From assembly GCA_963663365.2 (NCBI GenBank), contig CAXXIH010000002.1:372001-436000 (forward strand): DNA of 64,000 nucleotides. The letters are read 5' to 3'. Each line of letters opens with the position of its first letter. The stretch's first letter is position 1. The position numbers and the translations under genes are program-made. The stretch comes from G963663365 sp963663365 (GTDB lineage Bacteria; Hinthialibacterota; Hinthialibacteria; Hinthialibacterales; G963663365). The notes under the pieces were generated by a model. It had not been told where the DNA came from. It did no database searches and saw nothing but the letters and a program-made list of their open reading frames with translations. Shown in pieces: positions 27,219 through 36,478 of this stretch.

Positions 27219-28667
27219 TCAAACATATTGGGAGCCGATTGAATCGCCGATTTTATCGATCCATTCTTTCAGTAACCGTCGATGCTGTTCGATAAGTTTC
27301 TGTGAGTTAGGCTCTTCTGCGATATTCTTCATTTCGCCCGGATCGTTTTGCAGATCGGTCAACTGCTCGCGGTGGGCTCCCGATTCATAAATGCAGTATT
27401 TATAGCGTTCGGTTCGCACCATCCTGCCATTTTGGCTTTCAACAACAACATGATTACGCCAATCTTGAGGTGACTTGCCTTCTGCCAGAGGACAAACACT
27501 GGCCCCGGGCAAATCCGATGGGGATTCAATACCTGCGTAATCGCAAAGCGTTGGGAGTAAGTCCTGGCCATTGGAAACCAGGTGCGTATCATTAATACGG
27601 CCTGCAGGAATCGCGCCTTTATGACTCATTATAAAAGGTATCCGCGCTGCCTCTTCATAAAGCACGGATTTATGCTCCATTTTGTGAGCGGAATCCATAT
27701 CTCCATGATCGCTGGTGAATACGATAAGCGTATCTTCTTCGAGGCCCGCCTCACGAACAGCATCAAGGAGTACGCCGATTTCTCGATCAACCATTTCAGT
27801 CAAGCGGCAATACGCCCAGCGATGCAGCCGCCACTGATCCTCATTCCACTGGCTACGGATAAAAGAACGGAAGGGGCGCACTTCGGCATATTTTTCTGTA
27901 ATACACGCCGGTTCCAATTCCGGGATATTATGATTCTGTGGCAACGGCGGGCAGTTCTGCTCAACAAAAGCATGGAGATTTTCGTTCTTTCGCACAGGTT
28001 CCAAGAGTGCCTCACAGGTTTTGGAATCAAGGTTATCGTGAGGTAATTCGCTTTTTGAACGCCGATAATCGTTAATGGCCATATAACAGATATCATGAGG
28101 ATTGATGAACGAAGCAAACATGAAGAAAGGCTTATCATGCTTTTGTTTGATATATCCCGCGCAGACCTCGGCCAGTTCCTGGCGTGAATTCCGTGTCAGG
28201 TCTCGATAGCCGATAGCCTCAAGATTGTTCATCTTGTTGGGCAGGTGCACTTTGCCGCCATACACAGTCTCATAGCCAGCCCGCCGGAAATGATTGCCAA
28301 GCGACTGCTCAACCATGCCATCGGTTACGGCAGCCTCTGGGGCATCCTCATTTTGACGCATTCCAATGGCGCTGGGCATAAGTCCGGTTTGCAGGCTGAA
28401 ACGGCTGGGCACACACACCGGATTGGATGCATAGGCTCTTTCAAATCTGATTCCAGAATTCGCCAACCGATCAAGCGCCGGAGTATTTACCCAACGGTTG
28501 CCGGCGCAACTCAGCATCCGCGCCGATTGCTGGTCGGTCATGATAAACAATACATTGGGTCTGCCTTTGCCTTTTGAAACATTTATGGCCGATGCCATTC
28601 GGCCCATCGCCAATCCGGCCGCGGCTGTTCCCGTGGAAGTTACAAACTCTCGCCGTTTCATTTTCAA
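27219..28667 (-). CDS. Tat-exported sulfatase (type I, formylglycine Cys type)
   Basis: 482 aa. The N-terminus KRREFVTSTGTAAAGLAMG has the twin-Arg signal. The sulfatase core PNVLFIMTDQQSARML starts near residue 37, and the activation site is CVPSR with Cys85, which needs conversion to formylglycine. A second metal-site Asp/His cluster is present in FTSDHGDMDSAHKM. This S1-family layout fits choline-sulfatase or glycan-sulfatase subfamilies. No formylglycine-generating enzyme is in the window. Probably co-transcribed with the MBL gene. Confidence 0.92.
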   Translation of the reverse strand: MKMKRREFVTSTGTAAAGLAMGRMASAINVSKGKGRPNVLFIMTDQQSARMLSCAGNRWVNTPALDRLANSGIRFERAYASNPVCVPSRFSLQTGLMPSAIGMRQNEDAPEAAVTDGMVEQSLGNHFRRAGYETVYGGKVHLPNKMNNLEAIGYRDLTRNSRQELAEVCAGYIKQKHDKPFFMFASFINPHDICYMAINDYRRSKSELPHDNLDSKTCEALLEPVRKNENLHAFVEQNCPPLPQNHNIPELEPACITEKYAEVRPFRSFIRSQWNEDQWRLHRWAYCRLTEMVDREIGVLLDAVREAGLEEDTLIVFTSDHGDMDSAHKMEHKSVLYEEAARIPFIMSHKGAIPAGRINDTHLVSNGQDLLPTLCDYAGIESPSDLPGASVCPLAEGKSPQDWRNHVVVESQNGRMVRTERYKYCIYESGAHREQLTDLQNDPGEMKNIAEEPNSQKLIEQHRRLLKEWIDKIGDSIGSQYV

Positions 28668-28965
28668 TCTCCCAAATACCTCTTGGCAAGATACACCAGC
28701 CGAAAAATAATCCTCAACGATATTATCTCAGCAAAATCATAGCATATACCTTTCTTACTGTCGTCCTGAGAATTCTCCTTGCAAAACTCCAAGATGAACA
28801 GCATACATCCGGCAACAATGGCCTTTTTTGACTGTCCCCACAAGAAATTTTTTATGAGATTCTCATTCTGATTTGCCGGTAGGCAGACTTCTCGACTCTG
28901 CTAAAATGCCTGAGAAGAATTGGACCGGATTGATTTTCCGAAGTGTGCATGCGGAGGAGATAAAT

Positions 28966-30552
28966 ATGAACCTTAAACATTTCTCGCTCGTAACCATCCT
29001 ATTGATCATGGCCGTCATGGCTCACGCCGACGACGAGCAGGCTTTTGAGCAGGCAAGGCAATCCGCAAAAATCGCAGGTTACTCATTGAGCAAAGTGCAA
29101 CGCTGGCTGCATGAGAAATGTTTGCCTGCTATCGACAAAGACACAAAGCTTTATCGCGGACAATCCGAATCCGAATGGAGTTACCGCGACACGGCAGCAG
29201 ACTGCTATCCCTTTGTAATCTGGGCCGCATACTATACGGATCATGATGTTGTAGACGGTCCGATGCTCGACTTGCTGCACGCGGAACAAATGTTATGCAA
29301 TCACATTGACCGCCTTCCGGTTGATTACGATCTGACCAACAAGAAAAAGATGGACAGGACACTCGATCAGATCATTTTCGGGGCGTGCGAATACGCAAAG
29401 GATGGGCTTGTTCCGATCGTTGAATTAATGGGGAAAAATGAGTGGTTCGAACGGATGCAGGCCATTGTGGAGGATATCTTCAAGAATGCCATGATCGATA
29501 CGCCCTATGGCAAAATCCCTTCGGAAAACATCGAGGTAAACGGAGAACTGCTCCAGTTGCTTCCGCGCCTTTATTGCATGACCGGAGAACAGAAATTCCT
29601 CGATTGGGGACATCGGCTGGCGGATTATTATCTCAAGCCGGGCAAGTTCGTTCCCAAGAAACTTTCAGACCACGGGTGCGAAATCGTCGGTGGGCTGGGT
29701 CTGCTTTTGGCAATCGATGCGAAAGCATCACCGAATAAGTTCGCTGAATATGAGCCGCATTTTAAGTATATGTGCGATGAAATCATCCGCCGGGGAACCA
29801 ATTCCGACGGCATCATCATCGCAGCCTTGCAGGACAATCCCGGTCCCCATGATGATGTCATGTTGCGTGACGGGTGGGGCTACGATTATGTCGCCTTTTT
29901 GGATTACGACATGGTCACCGGCCAGGATCGCTACCGTAAGCAGATCGAATTTGCGATGAGCAATCTACTGAAGCCGCGCTACAAAAACTTCAACTGGGAT
30001 CACAACTCACGCGATAACATCGCGGATTCTGTGGAAGGCGGGATCTATCTGCTCAACCGACTACCCGTGGAGGAATGTCTGCAATGGGTCGACCGTGAGA
30101 TCGCCACGGTTCTGGTCGATACCTCCCAACCGCTTGATCAAACATGGCTGTGGGACACACACAAGTTGGAGGCCAATACGGTGCGGACGGTTTTAATTCA
30201 CGCCATGATGCATACACAAAACACCATTGTCCGGCCATGGCGAAGTGATCTTCAGTTGGGGGCCAGCCCTGTTAAAGATGGGATCGCCATCGTAATCCAA
30301 GCGGAAAAGGATTTTGAGGGCGGGTTGGAGTTCGATATCCCCCGTCATCGGCTAATCATGAATTTCGAGAAGGACTGGCCGCGTATGAACACCATGCCTG
30401 AATGGTTCACGGTGGAGTTCGATAAGAAATACGCTTTGATGTCCGTCGGCGAAGCCAAAGAAAACCACTACACGGGAAAACAATTGCACGAGGGCATCCC
30501 CATCGAAATTAAGGCGGGCCAGGAAGTGAAGTTGGTTCTGAGAGAATTGTAA
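28966..30552 (+). CDS. Secreted alpha/alpha-toroid protein, unknown
   Basis: 528 aa from ATG 28966 with GGAGGAGA six bases upstream; the longer in-frame extension is non-coding. The signal peptide is MNLKHFSLVTILLIMAVMAHA. Repeated helical hairpins with aromatic and acidic pairs (DTAADCYPFVIWAAYY, then IENVNGELLQLLPRLY-like segments and RDNIADSVEGGIYLLNRL) suggest an (alpha/alpha)6 toroid like glycoside hydrolases or polysaccharide lyases. A beta-rich tail follows (about 430-528). Divergent from the sulfatase, so possibly part of sulfated-glycan degradation. The enzymatic residues are not assignable. Confidence 0.7.
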   Translation: MNLKHFSLVTILLIMAVMAHADDEQAFEQARQSAKIAGYSLSKVQRWLHEKCLPAIDKDTKLYRGQSESEWSYRDTAADCYPFVIWAAYYTDHDVVDGPMLDLLHAEQMLCNHIDRLPVDYDLTNKKKMDRTLDQIIFGACEYAKDGLVPIVELMGKNEWFERMQAIVEDIFKNAMIDTPYGKIPSENIEVNGELLQLLPRLYCMTGEQKFLDWGHRLADYYLKPGKFVPKKLSDHGCEIVGGLGLLLAIDAKASPNKFAEYEPHFKYMCDEIIRRGTNSDGIIIAALQDNPGPHDDVMLRDGWGYDYVAFLDYDMVTGQDRYRKQIEFAMSNLLKPRYKNFNWDHNSRDNIADSVEGGIYLLNRLPVEECLQWVDREIATVLVDTSQPLDQTWLWDTHKLEANTVRTVLIHAMMHTQNTIVRPWRSDLQLGASPVKDGIAIVIQAEKDFEGGLEFDIPRHRLIMNFEKDWPRMNTMPEWFTVEFDKKYALMSVGEAKENHYTGKQLHEGIPIEIKAGQEVKLVLREL

Positions 30553-30607
30553 CGCTGATAGCCATGCATAAACCATTCGTTCCGGTATTCGATTTGCTGG
30601 CTTCCAG

Positions 30608-32077
30608 CTATCCCGATTCTTGATATTCCGCTGTACGCACAATCGCCTTAAGCATGCCGTCAAACACCAATTGGTGCACCGGATAGAGCGTGTACCAATA
30701 CAACAGGCCGAAAACGCCAACGGGATCGAAAATCGCGGTTTGATGAATCTCCGAACCCTGGGGATGATCTTTGACCTCGAACTGAAGCCAGGCGCGGCCG
30801 GGTAATTTCATTTCGGCCTGCAAGCGGAGCAGGCGGTCAGGGACGACTTCTTCAACCCGCCAAAAATCGATGGTATCCCCCGCTTTAATATATTTTGGAT
30901 CGCGTCTTCCACGCCGTAGTCCGGGGCCACCGAAGATGAGATCAATTAATCCGCGAATACGCCATAATCCATTCCCATAATACCATCCAGTATTACCACC
31001 GATCTCAGCGATGGGCCGAAATGCCTTTGAAGGAGGAACACAAGTTTGTACGACACGGGAATCGACCAGCCGCGAGCCAAAGCGAACTCCGCCCCAGCTG
31101 GGTTCCGTCCCCTGTGCCGAAAGCGCATCCGACCAGCGAGTTTCAGCAAATTCACGGTCTTCATTTTCAATGGCTCGTGCAATTGCTTCCGCGATTCCAC
31201 GCGGCTTGACCTTAAAATCTTCCAAAGCCTGTTGGTTATGGACAACGGTGTCATTGCGAATGCTATCAATTAACTTTCGCCCGGTTCGCGCATAGACAGG
31301 GGTAATTAGGCGCAACCACAAGCTCGATAACCATGGCGTGAGAACGGGTACGGGAATGATTAGCCGCTTTAAGCCGCGTTGCCTCGCATACTCCTGCATA
31401 ATCCCCGAATACGATACCTGATCCGGACCTCCTATTTCATAGACACAATGCTCGTCACTATCCATGTCCAATGCCTCCATCAGATAGGCAAGGACATCCT
31501 CAATAGAAATAGGCTGCGCTAATCGCCGAACCCAACGGGGCGTTATCATGATTGGGAGTTTGCTGACCAAAGCGCGTACCATCTCAAAAGACAAGCTGCC
31601 GGAACCAATGACTATCGAGGCGCGGAACTCAATGGTCTGCACCCCCGATTCGCACAAAATGGCGCCGACGTTTTGGCGGCTCTGAAGATGCGGCGAGAGC
31701 GCATCGCCGCTGCCCAGACCTCCCAAATAAATAATACGCCGTACACCGCACTCCCGCGCAACAGCGGCGAAGTTCTCAGCCCCTTGGCGTTCATGTTCTT
31801 CAAAAGATTCCGAGGATCCCATGGCGTGGATGAGATAATAGGCGGTATCTACATCCCGCAACGCATTCCGGAGTGATTCTCGATCCAGCACGTCTCCTTG
31901 AATCACTTCCGTATGCTTCAAATCATTTGGATGCGCATAAACCGGATTACGTACAAGGCAACGCACCGAGTGCCCATTCGCTTCTAAAGCATGCAACAAG
32001 CGTCCGCCGATGTAACCGGTCGCACCGGTTAAAAGAATCATTCGTTTGGGATTGGCGATGTTACTCATCTGATTCAT
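30608..32077 (-). CDS. NAD(P)-binding SDR-like epimerase with C-terminal DUF2867
   Basis: 489 aa. The Rossmann motif LTGATGYIGGRLLHAL is at about 15-30, with RRIIYLGGLGSGDALSPHL later (the complex-I-39K/YbjT-like atypical SDR type). The C-terminal 150 residues form DUF2867 (GNGLWRIRGLIDLIFGGPGL, and YWYTLYPVHQLVFDGML near the end). Proteins with this architecture often sit in LitR/CarH- or ChrR-controlled clusters with DUF1365, CFA-type methyltransferase and photolyase genes, exactly the neighbours here. The reaction is unknown. It is divergent from the regulator. Confidence 0.88.
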   Translation of the reverse strand: MNQMSNIANPKRMILLTGATGYIGGRLLHALEANGHSVRCLVRNPVYAHPNDLKHTEVIQGDVLDRESLRNALRDVDTAYYLIHAMGSSESFEEHERQGAENFAAVARECGVRRIIYLGGLGSGDALSPHLQSRQNVGAILCESGVQTIEFRASIVIGSGSLSFEMVRALVSKLPIMITPRWVRRLAQPISIEDVLAYLMEALDMDSDEHCVYEIGGPDQVSYSGIMQEYARQRGLKRLIIPVPVLTPWLSSLWLRLITPVYARTGRKLIDSIRNDTVVHNQQALEDFKVKPRGIAEAIARAIENEDREFAETRWSDALSAQGTEPSWGGVRFGSRLVDSRVVQTCVPPSKAFRPIAEIGGNTGWYYGNGLWRIRGLIDLIFGGPGLRRGRRDPKYIKAGDTIDFWRVEEVVPDRLLRLQAEMKLPGRAWLQFEVKDHPQGSEIHQTAIFDPVGVFGLLYWYTLYPVHQLVFDGMLKAIVRTAEYQESG

Positions 32078-32417
32078 GTAAAAATATCAATTGCGGTCAA
32101 ACCACCTTCGTGAACGCTGCCTATAACACACATATCAGGTTCAATCGTTACAGGACTTCTTCAAAGGGACGGTCAGGCAAAATGCCGCCAAGACATTTTG
32201 GCCCCCAAAAGCGGTCAGATAGAAACAGGCTGAATTCATACAGTTCCATCACATTGGAGGTCAAAATGAGCCCATTTCAACGAATCATCATAAATATCTT
32301 ATAATATTAGACTTACGGAAGGACCCAGGTAATACTTTGGCTGGAATCTGACATATTGAGGTGCAAACTTCAGGGGGAACCCTATCTAAATACGTCCAAA
32401 ACGTCCAAAATTTCCAC
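32078..32417. promoter_or_regulatory. Divergent promoter region between SDR gene and CarH-like regulator operon
   Basis: A TATAAT hexamer lies at 32300-32305, with TTCAAC at 32276-32281 as a possible -35 (18-bp spacing). GGAGGT at 32256-32261 is followed by an ATG that opens only a 12-codon frame ending at 32304. Two adjacent copies of ACGTCCAAA occur at 32392-32400 and 32401-32409 just before the regulator start. The operator itself is not proven. Confidence 0.4.
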
Positions 32418-33314
32418 ATGAACAAAGACCTTTCACCCAAAGAGTTTGCACGTGTCATTGGCGTTGGTGAATCCTCTGTGAAGCGTTGGGCCGACAGTGG
32501 TCAAATCAAGGTCACGCGCACCGAAGGCGGGCACCGACGCATCTCCATTCATGAGGCTATTCAATATATTCATACCAATAAGATTAATCTGGCCGATCCC
32601 GCACCCTTAGGGATTACTGGGATGGAGACTATCAGCGGCAAGAAAACAAAGTTCTCGAATCCGGATGATTTTTTGGAAGAATCCATCATCGCTGGAAACA
32701 TTCATAACGTTCAAGATATTGTCTCCAATATGTATCTCAAGGGAACGAGCATTGCCGAGATATGTGATGGACCTATTACATCCGCAATGCATCATGTTGG
32801 GGAACTGTGGCATCACAATGTCGACGGCATTGTGATTGAACATCGTGCCACCGCCACCTGTGTCCAGGCGCTAAGCTATCTGCGTTCCATGATTGCGCCT
32901 CCGGCCAAAGACGCACCGATCGCGGTCGGGTGCGCGGTTGAAGACGATCCTTATTTATTGCCCTCCTGGATGGCGGCCTCGACGTTGGCCGATGAGGGTT
33001 GGAACACGATCAACCTAGGCCCCGATCTTCCGGCCTCGGCCCTTTTGTCAGCCATTCACGAATATTCTCCACGATTGGTGTGGGTTTCGATCAGCGCGAA
33101 TTCAGACAAGAAGAAATTGACAAAACAATTCAGAAACATGCTGGAAAAGGTCGACCTTCACGAAATTACGTTTATCGCGGGAGGACGGGCCAGCGAACCA
33201 TTAAAAGGACTCAATGTTTCTCTCCACTATGGGAATTCAATGGGCGAACTTGCCGCCTTTGCCAAAGGTCTACTGGCAACCAATCCGGGAGCATCTTCAA
33301 TCATTCAAAGCTAA
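32418..33314 (+). CDS. CarH/LitR-like MerR-type regulator with B12-binding fold
   Basis: 298 aa from ATG 32418; upstream in-frame residues look non-coding, though the Shine-Dalgarno is weak. Residues 4-45 form a MerR-type winged helix (GVGESSVKRWADSGQI). Residues about 80-160 form the four-helix cap with W131-x9-E141-H142, the motif that contacts adenosylcobalamin in CarH, and His132 follows the Trp. The Rossmann-like B12 domain follows, but the expected E/DxHxxG becomes DPYLLP (177-182), so Tyr179 stands at the lower-ligand His. It may sense light through B12 with altered ligation, or have lost B12 binding. First gene of the lipid operon, probably its repressor. Confidence 0.85.
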   Translation: MNKDLSPKEFARVIGVGESSVKRWADSGQIKVTRTEGGHRRISIHEAIQYIHTNKINLADPAPLGITGMETISGKKTKFSNPDDFLEESIIAGNIHNVQDIVSNMYLKGTSIAEICDGPITSAMHHVGELWHHNVDGIVIEHRATATCVQALSYLRSMIAPPAKDAPIAVGCAVEDDPYLLPSWMAASTLADEGWNTINLGPDLPASALLSAIHEYSPRLVWVSISANSDKKKLTKQFRNMLEKVDLHEITFIAGGRASEPLKGLNVSLHYGNSMGELAAFAKGLLATNPGASSIIQS

Positions 33315-33327
33315 AGGCGATTGAGAC

Positions 33328-34320
33328 ATGCAGAATTTAAGTGCAAAGACCGGAACGACAAGCACGCAAACAGCGATACGGCATACTACTGACGACGGTC
33401 TATCGATGGTTCAGCAGTTACGCGGGTGGCTGCTAAACGACGCCTCGCCGTCCCAGGCCGCACCCTCTCTCGATTGGCTTCGATGGGCGGTATTTATCGG
33501 AATTCACCTTGGTTGCCTGGGTGTCTTCTGGATTGGGATTAGTACGACAGCGGTCCTGGTTGCCATTGTGCTTTATCTCGCACGTATGTTTTTCATTACC
33601 GGGTTTTACCATCGCTATTTTTCACATCGCACATATAAAACATCTCGTATGTTCCAATTTGTGATGGCCTGCCTAACCTGTATGGCGGGACAGCGAGGAC
33701 CTCTTTGGTGGGCGGCGCATCACCGTCACCACCATGCCCATTCCGACCGTGATAGCGACGCGCATTCACCAAGCCAGCATGGTTTCTGGTGGAGTCATGC
33801 CGGCTGGTTCATGGACCGCATCAATTTCCCAACGAAAATGAACTACGTAAAAGATTGGCGCACGTTTCCGGAACTCGTGCGCGTCAATCAACTCTCCTGG
33901 ATTCCTTTTATTCTCCTCGCATTGGGGCTTTACGCAATGGGCGCCGCACTTGAATACTTTGCTCCCTTGCTCAATACCAGCGGGCCACAATTATTGGTGT
34001 GGGGATTCTTTATCTCCACGGTTGCGTTGTACCATGCAACGTACTCAACCAATTCAATCGCGCATCGCTACGGCCAGCAACGTTTCGAGACCGGCGACGA
34101 CAGCCGTAATAATCTGTTTCTGGCAATACTCACGCTGGGAGAGGGATGGCATAACAATCACCACCATTATCCATCATCTGTCAGACAAGGATTTTTTTGG
34201 TGGGAAATCGATTTAACATATTACTTGCTCCTTTTGCTGGAGAAATTCGGTTTGATATGGGACCTGCGTCCTGTCCCACCAAAAATTCTGTCCAAACGTA
34301 AAAAAGAACAAAACAGATAA
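33328..34320 (+). CDS. Membrane fatty acid desaturase (delta-9 acyl type)
   Basis: 330 aa. The three His boxes of membrane di-iron desaturases are intact: HRYFSH (95-100), HRHHH (132-136) and HNNHH (275-279). About four transmembrane segments flank them (VFIGIHLGCLGVFWIGI, TAVLVAIVLYLARMFFI, WIPFILLALGLYAMGA, LLVWGFFISTVALYH). It introduces a double bond into an acyl chain in the membrane, using electrons from a ferredoxin- or cytochrome-type donor. Thirteen nt after the regulator stop. In this operon it probably makes or extends the unsaturation that the methyltransferases then act on (inference). Confidence 0.92.
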   Translation: MQNLSAKTGTTSTQTAIRHTTDDGLSMVQQLRGWLLNDASPSQAAPSLDWLRWAVFIGIHLGCLGVFWIGISTTAVLVAIVLYLARMFFITGFYHRYFSHRTYKTSRMFQFVMACLTCMAGQRGPLWWAAHHRHHHAHSDRDSDAHSPSQHGFWWSHAGWFMDRINFPTKMNYVKDWRTFPELVRVNQLSWIPFILLALGLYAMGAALEYFAPLLNTSGPQLLVWGFFISTVALYHATYSTNSIAHRYGQQRFETGDDSRNNLFLAILTLGEGWHNNHHHYPSSVRQGFFWWEIDLTYYLLLLLEKFGLIWDLRPVPPKILSKRKKEQNR

Positions 34321-34343
34321 AAAATTATCAATCAGCCCAAAGA

Positions 34344-34363
34344 GGTTGCACCGGTCGGCAACC
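34344..34363 (+). promoter_or_regulatory. Intercistronic hairpin after the desaturase gene
   Basis: GGTTGC (34344-34349) pairs with GCAACC (34358-34363) around an eight-base loop in the 102-nt gap before the FAD oxidoreductase gene. There is no U-tract, so it may tune mRNA stability rather than end transcription. Confidence 0.35.
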
Positions 34364-34422
34364 AAACAGTACTCGTATCGAAACAGAAGGAAGATTAACG
34401 GCGTTAACAAACAGAGGTAGAA

Positions 34423-35712
34423 ATGAAAATAGCAATCATAGGATCTGGAATTTCAGGACTCGTTGCCGCTTACAAACTCTACGACCGGCACGATGTTACC
34501 GTGTTCGAAGCCAATTCACGAATCGGAGGCCATACGCATACCGTCCCCGTGAACCTCGGTGATGAAGAACACATGATCGATACCGGCTTTATTGTGTTCA
34601 ACCAGCCTAACTATCCCAATTTTTGCGCACTCATGGAGGAGCTTGGTGTCAAATCCGCCCCGACTTCGATGAGTTTCAGCGTGAGATGCGACCGAAACCG
34701 CCTGGAATACTGTGGCTCATCTCTCAATCAATTGTTTGCTCAGCGTAGAAATTTGATACGGCCATCCTTCTATCGCATGTTGTCCGGCATTCTTCGCTTC
34801 GGGCGCGAAGCCGGAGCGATTCAATCGATTGATGGAGAGGGACCAACGGTTAAAGAATGGTCTGAAACGAACGGTTACAGCCGTGAGTTTATGGATCACT
34901 ATCTCGTCCCGTTGGGTTCCGCGTTGTGGTCATCGCCAGCATCCGATTTTATGGAATTCCCCGTTCGTTTTGTGATCGAGTTTCTAGCCAATCATTCTAT
35001 GCTGCAACTACGTGGAAGACCCGCGTGGCGGGTAATTGAAGGCGGCTCCTATCGTTACGTTGAAAAACTCACGGCAAAATTCCGGGATCGAATCCGGCTT
35101 CGCTGCCCTGTTCGCGCAATCCACCGCTATGACAACGACGTAACAATTACCTGCGACGGCGGAATCACGGAAACCTTCGACCATGTGGTGCTTGCATGCC
35201 ATGCCGATCAAGCGCTGACATTGCTCGCCGATCCGGCAAAATTCGAGCGGGAAGTATTGAGATTTTTTCCTTATCAAAAGAACGATGTGATTCTTCACAC
35301 CGACGATTCTGTGCTCCCGAAAAGCAAACGGGCTTGGGCCAGTTGGAACGTGCATATCCCCAAGGAAGACAGGGGAGATGCGCAAATCACCTATAACATG
35401 AATTTGTTACAAAATCTCAAATCCAAGTACACATTTTGCGTATCGCTGAATCGTTCCGACAGCATCAAACCGGAATCGATCATTAAAGAAATTACGTATC
35501 ATCACCCCTTGGCGGTTCGCGGCCAAATTGAGGCTCGAAAGCGGAGACATGAGTTTTTGAATACCAACCGGACATCCTACTGCGGGGCTTATTGGGGGTA
35601 TGGATTTCACGAAGATGGCGTGCGGAGTGCGCTGGAAGTCTGTGACGCTCTGGAACGATACGAAACTCCCGCTCGATCCATTCCACAGGTGCAGGAGGCG
35701 GTCTATGCATAA
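34423..35712 (+). CDS. FAD-dependent oxidoreductase (COG2907 amine-oxidase-like)
   Basis: 429 aa. The N-terminal dinucleotide fold IIGSGISGLVAAYKL is followed by VFEANSRIGGHTHT, the FAD-binding GG doublet. The family COG2907 is found beside DUF1365 and CFA-synthase genes in many bacteria, and its reaction in fatty acid modification is not fully settled. Internal segments GFIVFNQPNYPNFCALMEELGV and LPLGSALWSS-like (VPLGSALWSSP) match that family. AGAGG lies before the ATG. Its last eight bases overlap the start of DUF1365. Confidence 0.9.
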   Translation: MKIAIIGSGISGLVAAYKLYDRHDVTVFEANSRIGGHTHTVPVNLGDEEHMIDTGFIVFNQPNYPNFCALMEELGVKSAPTSMSFSVRCDRNRLEYCGSSLNQLFAQRRNLIRPSFYRMLSGILRFGREAGAIQSIDGEGPTVKEWSETNGYSREFMDHYLVPLGSALWSSPASDFMEFPVRFVIEFLANHSMLQLRGRPAWRVIEGGSYRYVEKLTAKFRDRIRLRCPVRAIHRYDNDVTITCDGGITETFDHVVLACHADQALTLLADPAKFEREVLRFFPYQKNDVILHTDDSVLPKSKRAWASWNVHIPKEDRGDAQITYNMNLLQNLKSKYTFCVSLNRSDSIKPESIIKEITYHHPLAVRGQIEARKRRHEFLNTNRTSYCGAYWGYGFHEDGVRSALEVCDALERYETPARSIPQVQEAVYA

Positions 35713-36478
35713 CTGCATTTATGAGGGCTGGGTACGACACAGGCGCTATCAACCGGTCGAGAACTCATTCAACTACAAAATGTTCATGATGCATCTGGAT
35801 TTAGCCGAATTGGAGACCGTATTTGCAGGACGCTGGCTTTGGTCCACAAGCCGTTTTGCCCTCGCGCGCTTTCGTCGAGACGATCATCTGAGCGATGCCT
35901 CGATCTCACTCGACGAAGAAGTCCGAGCTCTCGTGGAGCAGCATACGGGCAACCGCCCGACAGGTCCGATTACGTTATTAACCCATCTCCGCTACTTCGG
36001 GTATGTCATGAATCCGGTAAGTTTTTATTATTGCTGGGATTCGAACCGGGAAAAAGTCGAAAGCATCGTTGCCGAAGTCAACAATACGCCGTGGGGAGAA
36101 CGGCATTGTTATGTTTTGGGAGCGAAAGACAATCTTGCCAATGAGCCCAGGAAGCGATTCAAGTTTCAAAAGGATTTCCATGTGTCGCCGTTCATGGATA
36201 TGAATCAAATGTATGACTGGCGGTTTACGGATCCTAACAAACGCCTTCATGTACATATGGAGAATTATGAATCGAAAGAATTGCTTTTTGACGCAACCAT
36301 GGCGCTGCAACGGAAACCGATCACATCATTCAATCTGATGCGCGTTCTCATCGCGTATCCATTTATGACCTTAAAAGTCATAAGCGCAATTCACTACCAA
36401 GCGTTGAGACTTTATCTCAAACGATGCCCCTTTTATCCACACCCTCGGCGCAAGCAAGCGGTAGAGGAGATATCATGA
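35705..36478 (+). CDS. DUF1365 protein (COG3496)
   Basis: 257 aa from ATG 35705, which lies eight bases inside the previous gene and after AGGAGG. Family signatures are YEGWVRHRRYQPVENSFNYK at the start, TLLTHLRYFGYVMNPVSFYY in the middle, EVNNTPWGERHCY, and KDFHVSPFMDMNQMYDWRF. DUF1365 is a constant partner of COG2907 and CFA-type genes; an acyl-lipid function is assumed, with no established chemistry. The stop overlaps the next start by four bases (ATGA). Confidence 0.9.
   Translation: MHNCIYEGWVRHRRYQPVENSFNYKMFMMHLDLAELETVFAGRWLWSTSRFALARFRRDDHLSDASISLDEEVRALVEQHTGNRPTGPITLLTHLRYFGYVMNPVSFYYCWDSNREKVESIVAEVNNTPWGERHCYVLGAKDNLANEPRKRFKFQKDFHVSPFMDMNQMYDWRFTDPNKRLHVHMENYESKELLFDATMALQRKPITSFNLMRVLIAYPFMTLKVISAIHYQALRLYLKRCPFYPHPRRKQAVEEIS

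Noticed and set aside
36040..36056. tRNA T-loop-like GGATTCGAACCGGG string
   Set aside because: It lies inside the DUF1365 gene with no acceptor or anticodon stems around it.
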